Both the position numbers and the translations under genes were made by a program. Of a stretch of DNA of 64,000 nt, positions 20,994-33,168 are shown one piece after another. Source of the DNA: Dermatemys mawii (lineage: Eukaryota; Chordata; Testudines; Dermatemydidae). Each line of letters opens with the position of its first letter. Positions within the stretch are counted from its first letter, which is position 1. The DNA is taken from the NCBI GenBank assembly GCA_007922305.1, contig ML677343.1:34881806-34945805 (forward strand). Direction: 5' to 3'. The notes under the pieces are model-generated. The model did no database searches and was not told the origin of the DNA. It was given only the letters and a program-made list of their open reading frames with translations.

Positions 20994-23804
20994 CAGGAAC
21001 TCCCACACCCACTCAATAGTATTGAAGTCAGCAGCCAGAAATTTGGCTTGTCTTGTTGTAAAAAAGAGTGATGCACTTTGGAAACCACAAAAGTCCATCT
21101 AGGGCCTAGCATGCACTAGCATTTTTTGCATACTTCCCCAAGAGAGAACATTTGTGAGCTCTAGTCATCTGCAACATTTTATCACTGTTTGGTAAACCTG
21201 ATGAGAAGCAATCCCAGTATGAGCACACTCCTTGCTGTTTGATTCCAGGAGTGAAAGGGAGCATTTCTGGAACAGCCCTCTCCTAAGAATGTTCCTTGTC
21301 CAGGCAGAGGTGTCAGTGGGAATTTTCTAGCTACCAGATCAATTTATAAATGAAACTCCCTGGTTGCCTCATCGGATCTGCTGGGGGTTTGTGTGATATT
21401 TGATGTTTCTGTTTGTAGATAGACGTTTAAGTCATGGCCTGCTGCTTGCAAAAGTGTTTCTTGAATACTTGATGGGGGAGAGGAGTCTTGTTCACAGTGT
21501 GGCACTACTTCACCTTACTGTGTGGGGGCAGCAGCTCCTCCCGGGGACAGGGTAGGGCTGGGCAGCTAAATTCCTTGTCTGAGGTCATTCGTGCCAAGAT
21601 AGGGCAACTTAGCTAGTGGAGCTTTTGTCACTAGTGAGTTATTTTTTGTCTGGAAACACTTTTAAAAATGGGTTACTCCTTGTCTCAGCCAAATGCAAAA
21701 CAGCAATTAAGCAGCCTTTTTTTTTTTTTTGCGAGAGAGAATCAGGGGCCAGTCAAAAAACGGGATGTGATTTCCCCCTGAACAAAATAAACGCTCCCCT
21801 CATCTTGCTGCTGCCTGATGCAGGGATGCTGTGCACCCTCTCTTCTGGACTTAACCCGCAGTTCTCTGGTGAATACGGCGCTGTTCGCCAGTGTGCTTCA
21901 TGGTGTTCACATTCCTTCATCCTGTCCCAGGCCTCTGGGAGTAAGGGGTTTAATCTCCTTTCCTTCTTTCAGTAGGAATGAGGGTGGAAACTTTAATTTG
22001 ACACTTTTAATGTCTAATTTGACATTAGCAGCAGTCTCCTGGGAGTTTGGGATGGGAGGAAAGCTGGCAGTGTGAGGTCCTCTTCTCTTTAAAGTCTTCT
22101 CAGGAGCTGATAGGGAAGCCGAACCTGAGTGAAACCCAATGGGAACCCCTGAATTTGGGACTGGAGTTTATGAAATACAGATTCTGTGGTTCAAATCATA
22201 CTACTTGCAAGATGAGGGGTGGTTCCTGTCCTAGAAACTATCACTATGTTAAAGGTCTAAGGTACAGGGAGCCACTTGAAAAGGCTGAGAGTGACATGTG
22301 AGGAAGCAAGTTAATTCTTAATCATATCTCTTGTATATGTATATATTAGCCTCCTTTGCAGCAGATATGTCTGCTGTAAAATGCTTAGTGTTGAGAACCC
22401 GATTGGGCAGCACACACTAAACACTCAAGCTCCTGCCAGTCTTTTTTCTTCAAACAATATCTCCTGGCTTCCAGATTTCTGATAAATTGATAAGAGGAAT
22501 TGCACAAGTCAATAGAGTTGTAGACACTTTGCCAATATAACCCTAGCACTATTGATCTGCCAGTAAATTAAAGTCTTACTTAGAGGCTGCCGATATTTCT
22601 AATCTCCTGCTTTGCCAATTACAACCTTCCTGGTACCTGGAAAAGAGAGTGAAAGGGAGTCGAGGCTTTTGAATTTTTGTTGTTGAGCTAGTCTGTTGAT
22701 GAGGCAGGAGGAAAGGGAGTGAGGCAGAGGGGGAGGGGGAGTTGAGGATTAGCTAACAGAACCTCAGACATCAGTTGTTGAGTTCACCTCTGTGCATAAG
22801 TTCTATTAGCAGAAAGAACCCTGATCTTCAGTTTAATAGTGAATCTGTCACTCGCCTGTCCAGGAGACCTATGTAAGGCTCCCCCTAGGTAAGGTTTTCT
22901 TATGCTATTTTTTTCCTCTTCACCCAAACACTTAGGCTAACACTGCTCTGAGAATAATGTGGGACCGTAGTGTGACAAATCTCCAGTCTTCAGTTTGCAT
23001 TTAGGATCCTCTCCCTATCTGCGTCGAGTTAGAATAGCCGCTCTTGCTCTCGCTGCCTCCATTAATTCTTTTTCATGAGCTAGAAATTAGATGGATTGAG
23101 CTATGAAACCATGGCCTTGCTGTGGTGGTGGGGAAAAAGGGCCCCAGCTTTGGGGAATGGGACCTTGCAGGTCTTGCCAGAAGAGGCAGAGGTGAAGAGA
23201 AGTGATACATTTCTGGAAAGAAGGAAATGTGGAAAACCTTTTGTCCCCTGGTCGGTCTGTGTCTCCCCTCTGTGCCCTCTTGCCTGCTTGTTTGGAGTTG
23301 GACACCAATAACACTTGCTTTCAGATGTCCGAGGAGGAACAATGGGATCATAGAGCTCCCTGCCGGGGCTCCCGCTCTCTGTGATGACGGTTTCATCCGA
23401 TCATTTATCCGATAAGCTCCTTTCAAGTCTCGTTTCTGTTTGAAAGTCCGCAGTTGGCTTTGGGAAGAAATCTCCAGATAAACACTATGTTCTTTCTAAT
23501 ACCCCAGAGCGAAAATCAATGGGAGGGATAATTCCTTCCCTTGTCCTACACAGACTTTCGTGTGTGTGTGCCTCCAGCAGCACCTATTCAATAAATAAAG
23601 AAAAGGGAAAAGCCCTCCCTTTGGTGCTGTTTGGGGGCCAGACTGGCTTCTGCTGAGGGTGTCCCTGATGTGCAGAGCAGTATGGTCTTGGGGGGAGGCT
23701 TTCTCAAACCATGTTTGCTTTTATTAGTTTGTTGATGGTTGGCTGCAAGTGCGACATAGGTGCAGACTTAGGGTCAAGTGCTACAGGGCTGCTTACCTAA
23801 GGAA
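20994..23804. other. About 2.8 kb with no recognised feature
   Basis: Frames up to 119 codons (21616-21975) show no domain. A T-run near 21718-21731 and short purine tracts (22700-22740) are simple sequence. No LINE or SINE text stood out. Confidence 0.5.
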
Positions 23805-23965
23805 GTAGTGTGAACTGGGCAATGTAGGCTCTAGTCTCGACTGAGATCACACAGGGGTTAAGCCAAGTGACTTTAACCTCTTCCTATTTCCCCATCTGTA
23901 GTAACATGAGGCTACTCACCCATTCGTGTAAAGTGGTGGAATAGCCCCTGCATCATATCCTCATA
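23805..23965 (+). mobile_element. MIR-type SINE fragment, diverged
   Basis: The text includes aagccaagtgactttaacc, tatttccccatctgtag and gaggctactcacccattcg. These follow the MIR order of 'CAAGTnACTTAACCTC' and 'TTTCCCCATCTGTAA'. Edges are approximate. Confidence 0.6.
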
Positions 23966-24008
23966 TTGTACAGTCTGTTCAGGAAGCTCCAGGGAGTGAG
24001 GAGACCAT

Positions 24009-24304
24009 CACCAGTACTGCCAACCCCAAGTGTTCAAAAATCATGAGATTGGCTTTAAAATGAGGAGATTCAGTAAAAATAGTAGATTTGGTGTGTTTTA
24101 TTTGCCTTCTGCTTGTTGAGTCTCTAGGGTGCACTGGGGTCGTATTTTGAAGCTTCCTCCACAGCCATGAGGGCTAGAAACTTATTTTTTTTATAAGAAT
24201 GAGGGCTGAAATCATCACCTATCTACTTGACTCCAGGACTTGGAGATTTAAAGAAAACAATTACCATGAGACTTCTGGCAAAATCATGAGATGGCAACAC
24301 TGGA
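24009..24304. mobile_element. Probable non-autonomous DNA transposon (about 295 bp)
   Basis: The left end is CAGTACTGCCAACCCC and the right end is TGAGATGGCAACACTGG, an imperfect inverted repeat of the CAGTRTTGCCA type. Subterminal text is also opposed: aaaaatcatgagatt on the left, aaaatcatgagatgg on the right. No clean 8-bp duplication is visible, so the hAT assignment is tentative. Confidence 0.62.
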
Positions 24305-25934
24305 GACCTGTTGTAGAGCTTACTGTGGAGGCTGTGTGAGAGCACAGTCTGAACTCCCAGAAATATCCTGGTGAAAATGGGTGGCTGAAATTTCATCTGT
24401 TGGAAGAAAAGGTAAAGCCTGTGCCAGCCTGGGACACGAGCGTGTTTCTACAGTGAAGTTACTTGCTTTGCTCTCTCTGTGCAGATCACGTTCGCTGTGA
24501 GACATTGCGCCTTCGTTGATGATGGGAACTTTACAGTGAAGACTTTTAACTACTCCAGCTGTTACTAGTTTTTCATGGAGGTGCTATGAGTCCTCTCTGA
24601 GGTGCAGAGCTGCAGTGCAGGCACAGTCGCACAGACTGCCTGTTTGTAGGGAAAGTGGGGCAATGAAACCGGCTGTACACTAAGATTTTTCTTTAAATTT
24701 CCAACATCTGTACTTCCGGTAGTAGTAGCAACAGTGTATCTGCAAACATAGGCAGGACACCAGTATTTTTACCACCAAGTTGTCTACCCATGCTTGGAAG
24801 AGGCCAGTAGTACTGTTTTCACCCTAGGATTCCCAGGGTTTCTATCTCTGTTTAAAGCAGAATCAATGGCAGTGCAATGCTGGGAAATTAAGGAAAAATC
24901 CTATAGTGTGGAGGAGCCCAGGGAGAGGGAAATGTTTGGCCAGAGTCTGCTATTGAGAGGTGGGGACTGCCTGACTCTCTCCTTTGTACGTTGTATTGTG
25001 TGAGGTTTGTTGGACTCCTGCTCACATCTGGTGTAGCCCAGGCATAGATGCAGACTGGAAGTTGCCTACTAAAAACACAAACTTTATTGTAGCAACTTGT
25101 TAATGTTCAGTTACCCAAATAGTGGGTGCTGTGAAGTAACAAAAGGGATCCTGAATGCTACACACTGCTTCTCCCCCCACCCCCCCCGTTGTCCTGATAA
25201 ATACAGCAGAAACCTAGAAGGGGCTAGAAAGTATTTTTACTAACCTAAACTGGTGTGCAGCAATTAGCATGATCAAAACTTTCTGCTCCTTTTTGCCTCT
25301 GCACGGTGGGGTGCGATATGACTGGAGAAATAGGGCCTGAGTGGATTGCATGATAGATGACTCACTTGGGTATGGCTTCTCTTACCTGTCTTCCCCTGGC
25401 CTTAGGGCTGAATAAGCCAGGGGGAACAGTGTCGTTTTTCAGAACCAAACCCAGCATGTGGCACTGTGTCTGGATTCTGTTGGACTCGCTTTGTCTTGTG
25501 GTCTGGCCCTTACGATAGCTTTTACCTATGAAGAGGTAGGCCTGATTCAAAAGCTCTGATTTAAAACTCCTTCAGGCTTTGGGAGGAGTCTAGGTTTGGG
25601 GGTTTTTGTGCCCCCCCCCTTGAACGATATTCCTGTCTAATCCCCACAGGCTCGGGGAGGGAGTGCGTATGATACTTCAAGATGCTTTTGTAGGCATGTG
25701 GCTCAAAGTGGCTTTAACCTAAAAAAACAAAAATCAAACACAAAAACAACCGCACAAAGTTCAGTAAAAGTCTTAGAATTGCTAGACTGGAACTGTGTCG
25801 AGTCTGCTGTGCTGTTCCTCTCTGGCCCAGACCTGGTGCTTCAGAGGAAGATGCAAGCAGGACACTGTAGACAGCTGTGGAATAACCTACCCAAGGGGGA
25901 AAGTGTCTTCCTAACCCTCTGCATTTAGATGTTG
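24305..25934. other. No recognised gene
   Basis: Small frames (up to 76 codons). A stretch near 24660-24860 carries a motif shared with 18328 and 40656. Poly-C runs near 25180 and 25612 are simple sequence. Confidence 0.5.
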
Positions 25935-25942
25935 GCTTAAAC

Positions 25943-27100
25943 CACGGGTCTCAAATGTGCGGCCCGTGGGCTGCATGTGGCCCGCCAAGCCCTTCCCTGC
26001 GGCCCGCGATCCTCCCTCTGCCCCCCCCAAACCCCCCGCGGCCCCCAGCCAAGCTCCCTTGGCGCCCCCCCTCCCCCACGTGCTTCCCACTGCTCTGCTT
26101 ACCGCCAGGCAATTCTCTGGTGGCTTAGCAGTTTCTGGGAGGGAGGGGCCGGGAGTGGGAAGCCACATGCACAGGGGAGGAGGGGGGAAAGGGGCGGGGA
26201 TTTGGGGAAGGGGTTGGACTAGGTGTGGGGAGGGGTGGAGTAGGGGTGAGAACTTTGATGAAGGGGTTGAACTAGGGGAGGAGAGGGGGCGGAGTTGGGG
26301 TGGGAACTTTGTGGAAGGGGTTTGAAGGGGACAGGGAAGGGATTGGAAGAGGCAGAGCAAGAGTGGAGTGTGAGTGCAGCTCAGTCCAGGAGGGTGCTTT
26401 AATAGAAGTAAATCTAAGTTCCTGTTTGGTCCTTCGAGTGAGGTGCATGATTAAGTGAATATATTTTATTAAAACTGCTTGGAAATGACTTCATCAAAAA
26501 AAAGAACATTCACGGAAAAAGAGCGTTTTCCAAGACAAATGGGAGAATTTATATTTTTTCACAGAGGTAAAAGATAAAATTCAATGCCTTATTTGTCAGC
26601 AAACGATTGCTGTTCCCAAAGAGTATGACGTGCGTCGGCACTATGACTCGATGCACCTTGAAAAATATTTTTTACTATACTTTTGTATCGTTGTGTGTGT
26701 AACACTGAGATTGAGTATGAGGCTCAGATTTGTTAGGTGACGGAGTAGTTCACCTAAGGCAGTGGTCTCAAACACGTGACCCGTGGAGTTATTTTCTGTG
26801 GCCAGCCAAGCTCCCCATGCCCCTTCCTACCCCCACTTAATTTCCTGCAGCCACCAAGCTCCCCGCGCCCCCACCTCCTCCCTGCCTCCCTCCAGGCGCT
26901 TAGCCCCTTCCAGAAGGGAGGGGAGGAGCGGGGAGCTGTGTGCTCAGGGGAGGAGGCGGAGCAGGGGTGGGACCTCATGGAAGGGGTGGGGTGGGGGGTG
27001 GGGCCAGGGGCAGCGAGGGTGGAGTGTCAGTGATGCGGCCCTTGGGCCAATGAACTAGTCCTCCTGCGGCCCTCGTGGTCATTTGAGTTTGAGACCCCTG
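25943..27100 (+). mobile_element. hAT element (1158 bp) with a transposase remnant
   Basis: The left end is CACGGGTCTCAAATG and the right end is GTTTGAGACCCCTG. A perfect 8-bp duplication GCTTAAAC flanks the whole (25935-25942 and 27101-27108). Both end regions are very GC-rich with 'GCGGCCC' text, while the centre (26400-26700) is AT-rich and holds a decayed zinc-finger reading frame. A second left-end-like sequence, CAGTGGTCTCAAAC, begins at 26760, so the unit contains two left ends and one right end. It is an internally deleted and rearranged derivative that needs a transposase in trans. Confidence 0.92.
26487..26682 (+). pseudogene. BED-type zinc finger of a hAT transposase, remnant
   Basis: A frame opening with MTSSKKRT (26487) shifts near 26570 and then reads KIQCLICQQTIAVPKEYD followed by VRRHYDSMH (about 26576-26670). 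The C-x2-C and H-x4-H spacing with aromatic residues before it is that of the BED zinc finger, the DNA-binding N-terminus of hAT transposases. The catalytic region is absent. A frameshift and a stop separate the first part from the finger, so it cannot make a protein. It shows which superfamily this element came from. Confidence 0.8.
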
Positions 27101-27139
27101 GCTTAAACCCTCCTGCTTCAGAGTATATATCCTTTTTAA

Positions 27140-27900
27140 AACTATTTTATTCTCCCTGTTGCAACCTCTAGAACATTTTGAATCTTCCTGATTTCTTGGA
27201 TTCAGAGATGGTGGTGAGTTTCATAAGCTAATTATATTTTACTTTTTGATTTCACTGAACATCCACTTGATTTTATAGTATGAGATAGGAGAGCCTCTTA
27301 TTTCCTCTCTACCAATCATTTTTTCATACATCTATCTTGTTTCGTCTTACTCATCCCTCTCTAAACAGTCTCAATCTTTTACGCCTTTCCTCAAATAGAT
27401 GCCGACCTGGGCCTCCAACAATTTTTATCCTCTGTCTCTGCTCCCTCTCTCTTTGAGATAGGGTGACCAGAGCTGAACACAGTATTCCAAGTGAGAGAGT
27501 TATATAATGCCATTAAACACCAGTGTTTTCTATCCTGTTCCTAATATCGTAACATTTTCTTTGCCTTTCTGGCCACAGCTGCATCTAGAGCAGAGGTTTT
27601 CATTGAGTTGTCCACAATGATGTCCAGATCTTTCTTGAGAGTCCCCAGTTAATTAAAAACCCAGCAGTGTGTATGAGTCGTTCATATAAATTCTTCCAGT
27701 GTGCATCACCTTGCTACTGTCAACACTGATTCACTGTTCACCGCTCTTCCAAGACCACTAATATATTAAAAAAACACTAGTCTTAGTATGTAACCTTGTG
27801 GCTCCTACTGTTAACTTATTGCCACATAGAAAATTAATCATTTTTTCCTGCTCTGTTTCTTCACTTAGTATTAATTTGTGTTTTACCTTCCAAATAAAAT
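27140..27900 (-). mobile_element. Old CR1/L3-type LINE, minus strand
   Basis: Read in reverse, the region follows CR1 order. Plus-strand blocks include aaacagtctcaatctttta, gatagggtgaccagagctg, acacagtattccaag, ttgtccacaatgatgtcc and actgtcaacactgattc. Together they cover the 3' part of the reverse transcriptase region. Divergence and gaps are greater than in the copies at 17 and 53 kb, so this is an older insertion or subfamily. Confidence 0.8.
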
Positions 27901-30050
27901 GGAAATTAGGATTAAATTCAAATTCTGGAATTTTGGAAAAAATAGTTATCAGAGATGTGGTTTAAAAATAGGCTCCAAGTTCTAGGCTAAAATGTATTAG
28001 ACTTCATGGGATCAGTCTCCCGCTGCTCACTCTTGTCTTAACTTACACTTGCATCAAGGACTGAAGTAGGAATTGTACAGTGGACCTAGAATGATGATCT
28101 GCAGAACAGGAGAGAGGAATTGTGTTGAGTGCTTTCGTGTGTCTGTCCCCTACGTGACCTGTGCTGGCACAGTCTGTAAAATATTGCCCCTGGTGGCCTA
28201 GTGGTGGTCTGGTGGTGAGCTATGAAGAGTGCCAGACGCCCAGCAGTGTATTAAAACACTAGTTGAGTACAGGAGGGCAGCATATCACAGGAGAGAGATA
28301 AGCAAAGTTCTCTGATTGTGGATCAATAAAGGTTAGTGACATCATATCTCCAAGTGAGAGAACCTGCTTTCTGCAGAGCTATTTATCAGATTGCAGGCTG
28401 GGACAGAGTTAACCTTTTCCTAACCAGGTACCAACCCTTCATCTGACTCCAAACAGGATAACCTCCCTCTCCCAGACAGAGGAGTCTCAGACCTGCCCCC
28501 TTAGGCTGGAGATAGTCTGATGTGAGGCTGGCTGTGGCTTACACCTGGAAACCGGGAGGGTTCAACTCTGAACAATCCTCTGTTGTTTGACCCTGCGCTG
28601 GAGCTTACTGTGTCCAGCCAGCCAGACTACCCTAATGCCATGCTGGAGTGGTGGGATGTGAAGCCCTGCATAGCTGGGAGTTCTGGCACTATTTAGTGTC
28701 CAATATTAACCTTCCAATTCTCTTGTTACCAGCTCACCATTATTTTGTGGGAGGAAGGGAGTTGGACCTGCTGGACAAACACCAGGTGTAGGGGGTAGCA
28801 GACACTGGACTTGGTAAATGTCTAACCTTAGGCTGTGAAGCTGAGCCCCAGCTTCCTCAGTTCTGCCCAACGGAGTGTCTGGCTGTGGGGAATATAAAGC
28901 CATTTCCCATGCTAGTCCAAGTTCCTTCTAGTCCAGAGCTGGGGGGGAATTGTGTGCGGCGTTTCCCTGAGCAGTTCTTTTACTCTGGTGGTGCGTGCTG
29001 CTTAGAGTCAGTGTCCAGAAGTGGCTACTTTTTTAAGCACTCTAGTCTCAATGGACATCAGCGGTGCTTTCTGGATGAATGAAAGGGCAGGGCCCTGCCC
29101 CGAGGAGGCTACAACCTGAGTTAAACATAATGCGGTAAAGTGGGATGAAGATGGGAGGATGGCTGAATCCTGCAGTGAGTCTGTATTTCTAGAGGAAATA
29201 CTCATTTGCTTTAGCAGAGACTGAGATTTTATCCATAAAGACTTTTGCTTGCTTTTTGTTTCTACTGTGATTTTTTGGCTGGGAGAGAAGGCCCTTGTCT
29301 GCAATTGTTTCTTTTGGCTGTGTCTGACAATACGTTGAGGGCAATACCAGTTCCATATCCTAGTGGGCTGGGGGATGATTATGATTCTAGCCCAGGCTAA
29401 TGGGCTGATGTCCAAGCAGAAAGTGTATTTTCAATGAGGAAGTGCTGAGATATTAGTGGAGCTTGGATTACTGTGTGATTGTCCTGTCAATACTGCTGTA
29501 TTGAGTCCGAGAGAGCCTACACAACACAGGGAAACACTTAGCTCACTAGTGCTGCTTATTGAGAAGCCAATAGCAATTTACTTGCTGACACTTGACATCA
29601 AATCCATTCCCAGAGGTGCAGCTCCTACTAAACCATTGCAACTCTCTTTTACACCTGCCTCCCTACCTTAACTTTAAACGGGCAGTTGGGAGGGAATAAA
29701 TGAGGTTACATCATTTTTTCTATGCATGCCTGCCAACAAGAAAGTGAGGCTCTCTTCTCTCCCCCTTACTCCTTTGCCATGCTCTACTCGCACTGCCAGG
29801 AGCTAGTAGTCAGAGCTACTCCTCTAAGCCTTGTGATGTGAGGGAAATCTTTACCCTTCACCTGGATTCAGCATCTGTAAAAATGCATCTCTTCCACACC
29901 TGCGTGAAGGGAATATGGGGAGGTTAGAGCTGCTAGTCTGTTGTGGGGGAGGGAGAAAAGGAGTGCTGCATTTCTTTTGGACAGCTTCCCTCCTCCTGTG
30001 GGACAGGGAAACATGCCCTGACATGCTCATGCTCATCTTTTGGGGGAGTG
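27901..30050. other. No recognised gene
   Basis: The longest frame (29008-29415, minus, 135 codons) has no recognisable domain. A weak L2-tail-like block lies near 29085-29120 (agggcagggccctgcccc). The rest is unassigned. Confidence 0.5.
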
Positions 30051-30152
30051 TTCATTGCAACACAGCACCCACAGTGCAGTAGGCACTTTACAGACAAATA
30101 CCAAGTCCGGGTTCTTTGCCTGAAGAGCTAACTCTCAAAATGTACAATAAAC
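30051..30152 (-). mobile_element. L2/L3-type LINE tail fragment, diverged
   Basis: The plus strand reads gtgcagtaggcactttaca, then ctttgcctgaagagct, then tgtacaataaacaaag. This resembles the reverse complement of the same tail as at 2442. It is weak and called only by order of blocks. Confidence 0.42.
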
Positions 30153-30533
30153 AAAGGAATGGAGATGTGATGGAATCACTGATCAAGCAGTGATATTAGG
30201 TGATCTGAAAAAGGGGAAATGGGACCTATTCCCTTGTCATGTTTCTTTAAAGCTACATGAACTCCTGAAACGCTTAAAATCTAGTCAGGAATACCAGTCC
30301 AATCTTTCCTCTTTCTGCAAGAGGTCACTTGGAGGATTCAGATCATGTAAGTGGAGTGCTTTCTCGATCCCTAATTGAAGGGAGACGTATTGGAAACTAA
30401 GGGTGCTTTTTCCAGCTTTTCTGGTTTGACTTAGTTAACTCAGTTGACTGACAAAGAGCTTTAAACTGTCTGAATAAAAATCTCTTCCGCTGTACTCTGC
30501 TCAGGTGTTGCTTAGTGCCAGCGTTGGTGTTAT
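30153..30533. other. No recognised feature
   Basis: Spacer with a 62-codon frame of no recognisable content. Confidence 0.5.
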
Positions 30534-30541
30534 CCTCTTAT

Positions 30542-30861
30542 CAGATCTGCACAACTCATAAAGCGACGAGGGCCATATTACTCCAAAGAAAACAGCTGCG
30601 GGCCAAACCCCCAAATTCCTGCCCCCCCCCGGCCCTGCGGAAACAAACCCCCAACCCCCCCAGCGCCGCCTGGACCCATGGAAACACACCCTCCTTCCCC
30701 AATGTCGCCCTGCCGAAACAACCCTGTCCCCAGCCTTCCCCCCCCAAACCCAAAACAAAACACAAAAAAACCCCTGAGTGCCGCCCAAAAGTCGTCAGAG
30801 GCTGCGTGGTGAGCCCCCCGCGGGCCACATGCGGCCGCGGGCCATATGTTGTGCAGGCCTG
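30542..30861. mobile_element. Non-autonomous hAT element (about 320 bp)
   Basis: The left end CAGATCTGCACAAC and the reverse complement of the right end CAGGCCTGCACAAC match at 12 of 14. The flanks share CTCTTA (30535-30540 and 30862-30867), a partial duplication. The interior is C-rich with poly-C tracts, and the right side has gcgggccacatgcggcc text typical of reptile hAT ends. Open frames of 95-117 codons here are low-complexity products of this composition. Confidence 0.78.
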
Positions 30862-30869
30862 CTCTTAGT

Positions 30870-32614
30870 TATTCAGTTGTTTATAGGCCTTCCAGGACAG
30901 GTTGGACAGAGGAAACCTGAATTTTGAATGTAATAACGAAGCAGAATAAAAATATTTTTGTTGGCTAAAGACATTTTGGACTGTTGGTGGTTGGTTTTTT
31001 TTTAATCCTACAGAAGCAAAACTGATGTGCATGTTGTCTTTCTGCTTTCAGATCACACATACACGTCTGTCCGCCTCCATGCTTTATTTGTATGGTTGTT
31101 ACATTTAACTACCTTTTTTTTTTTACCTGCAGGGTGTGGAGGAGGAGAGTCAGCTTTCCTCTCCCCTTAAAGTGATGTGCAATTGCACGTCAGGAGCATC
31201 TGGCAGAAAGGGGTCCCTCTACTTTAGAGGCAAGGAACGCAATGTGTCCAGTTGTTAGAACAGCTGGAATTCCTGTTGAGAAGGAGAATCCGTTCACAAA
31301 TTGAAGAAACCTGTTTAGAGGGTTGAGAAGTAACAAATACAAGGAAGTTGGAGTTCAGAGCTCCTGCTAGCTCCTTAATTCACTTCAAGCAGTCTGCTCT
31401 GGTCTTTGGGGCATACCTTCCTGGATGTTTTCACTCTGGTTTTTATTGTGAATTAGTTTTAAAATGGCCTTAGGAAAGGGGAATCAGACTAGAAGTGAAA
31501 GTCAAGCAGGCAGCACTTCCCCGGATTGCCTTGCATCTGTAGTGAACCTTCTGTCTCTTCCAATTGGGTTAAGTGCCTCTGGTCCCGTTGCAGAGCATAT
31601 AATGTCGTTTATGGGCTGTGTCCGACATTGACCTCTCTGCTTTAAATGCAGGTTCCCTGCTAGTAGGATGCGTGCTGTCTTCCTTGGTTCTGATTCAAGC
31701 CTAGATTTCGCATCTAGATTGACATGGCCCTGCCTAGGAGGGGATTGTCTGTGCTCCTGAGGTAGAATAAACAGGAGGTGCTGGCTCTGAAAACTTGTTG
31801 CTCTCTGCCTGGTGGCTTTAACCAGATAATGGTCATGTGACAGCCAGAGTCATTGGTATGTTGGCTGGAGAAATGCCAATTCTCAGTCCACATTTTGGCC
31901 CTGTGAGTTTTCGGAGTGCAGTTGGAAAGACAGCACAAAATAAAACAGGCTGCAGGGTTAAATTTTTACTGGTAAACAGCGATTTCACTGTACATACACA
32001 CAAACCAGAATTTTTTTCCATAGCTGATTACTGAAATTTACAAATAGGCAAAGTAAGAAGAATCGTGCTTGAGAACTAATTAGTTTGATTTAAGGATATT
32101 TACTTTGTGAACCTCACATGTCAAAATATACAGTTGGTGGTGTAGTGGTTATAAAGCATTAACTTTGTGAATAATTCTGAGCCCCATGATTTTCTGCAAC
32201 TGTGAATTTAAATCAATATATAAAAAAAAGCTTAAACTCTATAATTTTGTGTAATGGTGAAAATTTTGATGACTGAATAAATGCTTTAAAATACATCAAT
32301 GCTATCTATAAAATTGAATTGTTCCAAACATAAGACTATTGGATGGTATGACGACATAGGAACAGTGGTATGGGTTTCCTGAGGGTGAGGGAGTGCAGGG
32401 CAGAGAGAACGGGGTATCTGGAGTGAGGAGAGGTTAAGAGCTAGAGCTTCGAAAGCCTGTGTATGCTCAAGCCTGCCATTGTGTGCTTTTCTTTGCCCTC
32501 AGAATGACACTTGGTTTTTAAAAACCCAGTGAGTACATAAAGGCAATCTGAAAATTAGGCCTGAGAAGTGTATCCAAGACCTGGGCATGCCCAAACTGAA
32601 GGGAGACTGTAGGT
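30870..32614. other. About 1.7 kb with no recognised feature
   Basis: Mostly AT-rich, with small frames only. I see no repeat family. A T-run lies at 31112-31122. Confidence 0.5.
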
Positions 32615-32840
32615 GCAGATTTAAGAATAGCAGATGTGTTAGTCTGTATCTGTAAATAAAACGAGGAATACTTGTAGCACCTTAGAGACTAACCAGTTTA
32701 TTTCAGCATGAGCTTTCGTGGGCTATAGCTCATTTCATCTCTATGCATCCGATGAAGTGGGCTATAGCCCACGAAAGCTCATGCTGAAATAAACTGGTTA
32801 GTCTCTTAAGGTGCTACAAGTATTCCTCATTTTATTTGTA
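32615..32840. mobile_element. Penelope-like element fragment, head-to-head palindrome
   Basis: Two near-identical arms lie in opposite orientation: 32652-32729 and 32761-32838, with a 31-bp spacer. Each arm carries text familiar from reptile Penelope-like elements (gcaccttagagactaacc, tcatgctgaaataaac). Sequence before the left arm (gtgttagtctgtatctg, 32637-32653) extends the same unit in minus orientation. The arms differ at only a few bases. No coding part remains. Either two copies fused head to head or this is the inverted terminal structure typical of Penelope insertions. Confidence 0.78.
32748..32787 (+). ncRNA. Hammerhead-ribozyme-like core in the Penelope repeat
   Basis: The plus strand shows CCGATGA (32749-32755), a self-complementary stem GTGGGCTATAGCCCAC (32757-32772), GAAA (32773-32776), and GCTCATGC as a short third stem (32777-32784), followed by T. 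This order (CUGAUGA box, stem II, GAAA, stem III, UH site) is that of a hammerhead. Deviations are C for U in the first box and G after the final U, where cleavage needs A, C or U. It is therefore probably inactive. The opposite arm carries a more degraded copy on the minus strand. Confidence 0.6.
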
Positions 32841-33160
32841 GGTGTAGAGGCTACTTTGATGCCTGTTTGTGTGCATCTCTACTCCCCTTCCTCTACTTCT
32901 GGTCCTGGCAGGGAACAGAGCAGTTGAGGCATCGCTAGCCTGGTCTTTCTAAGGAATACAGATATTAACTGTCAGACAGTTGCGTAATAAACTGAATCAA
33001 AGATAAAACGCTCTGTCCTGTTGGCTTCTGCTCCTGCAAAAGAAATAGGGGAAAGTAGAAAAGGAAAGTTGTAAACTAATAAACTGTTACTGCGTTTATA
33101 CTCGTGTGGACTGAAGCTTGCATGGTGACTGCTGGAATGGTGTTTCTCAGAAGCTGGACT
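32841..33160. other. No recognised feature
   Basis: About 320 bp of spacer between the Penelope-like palindrome and a hAT element. Confidence 0.5.
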
Positions 33161-33168
33161 TGCTAAGG

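Noticed and set aside
24009..24304. Firm hAT assignment
   Set aside because: The ends are convincing, but I could not find an 8-bp duplication, so I kept it as a probable DNA transposon only.
25990..26330. GC-rich stretch as a CpG-island promoter
   Set aside because: It is the GC-rich flank of the hAT element bounded by an exact target duplication, and no gene starts nearby.
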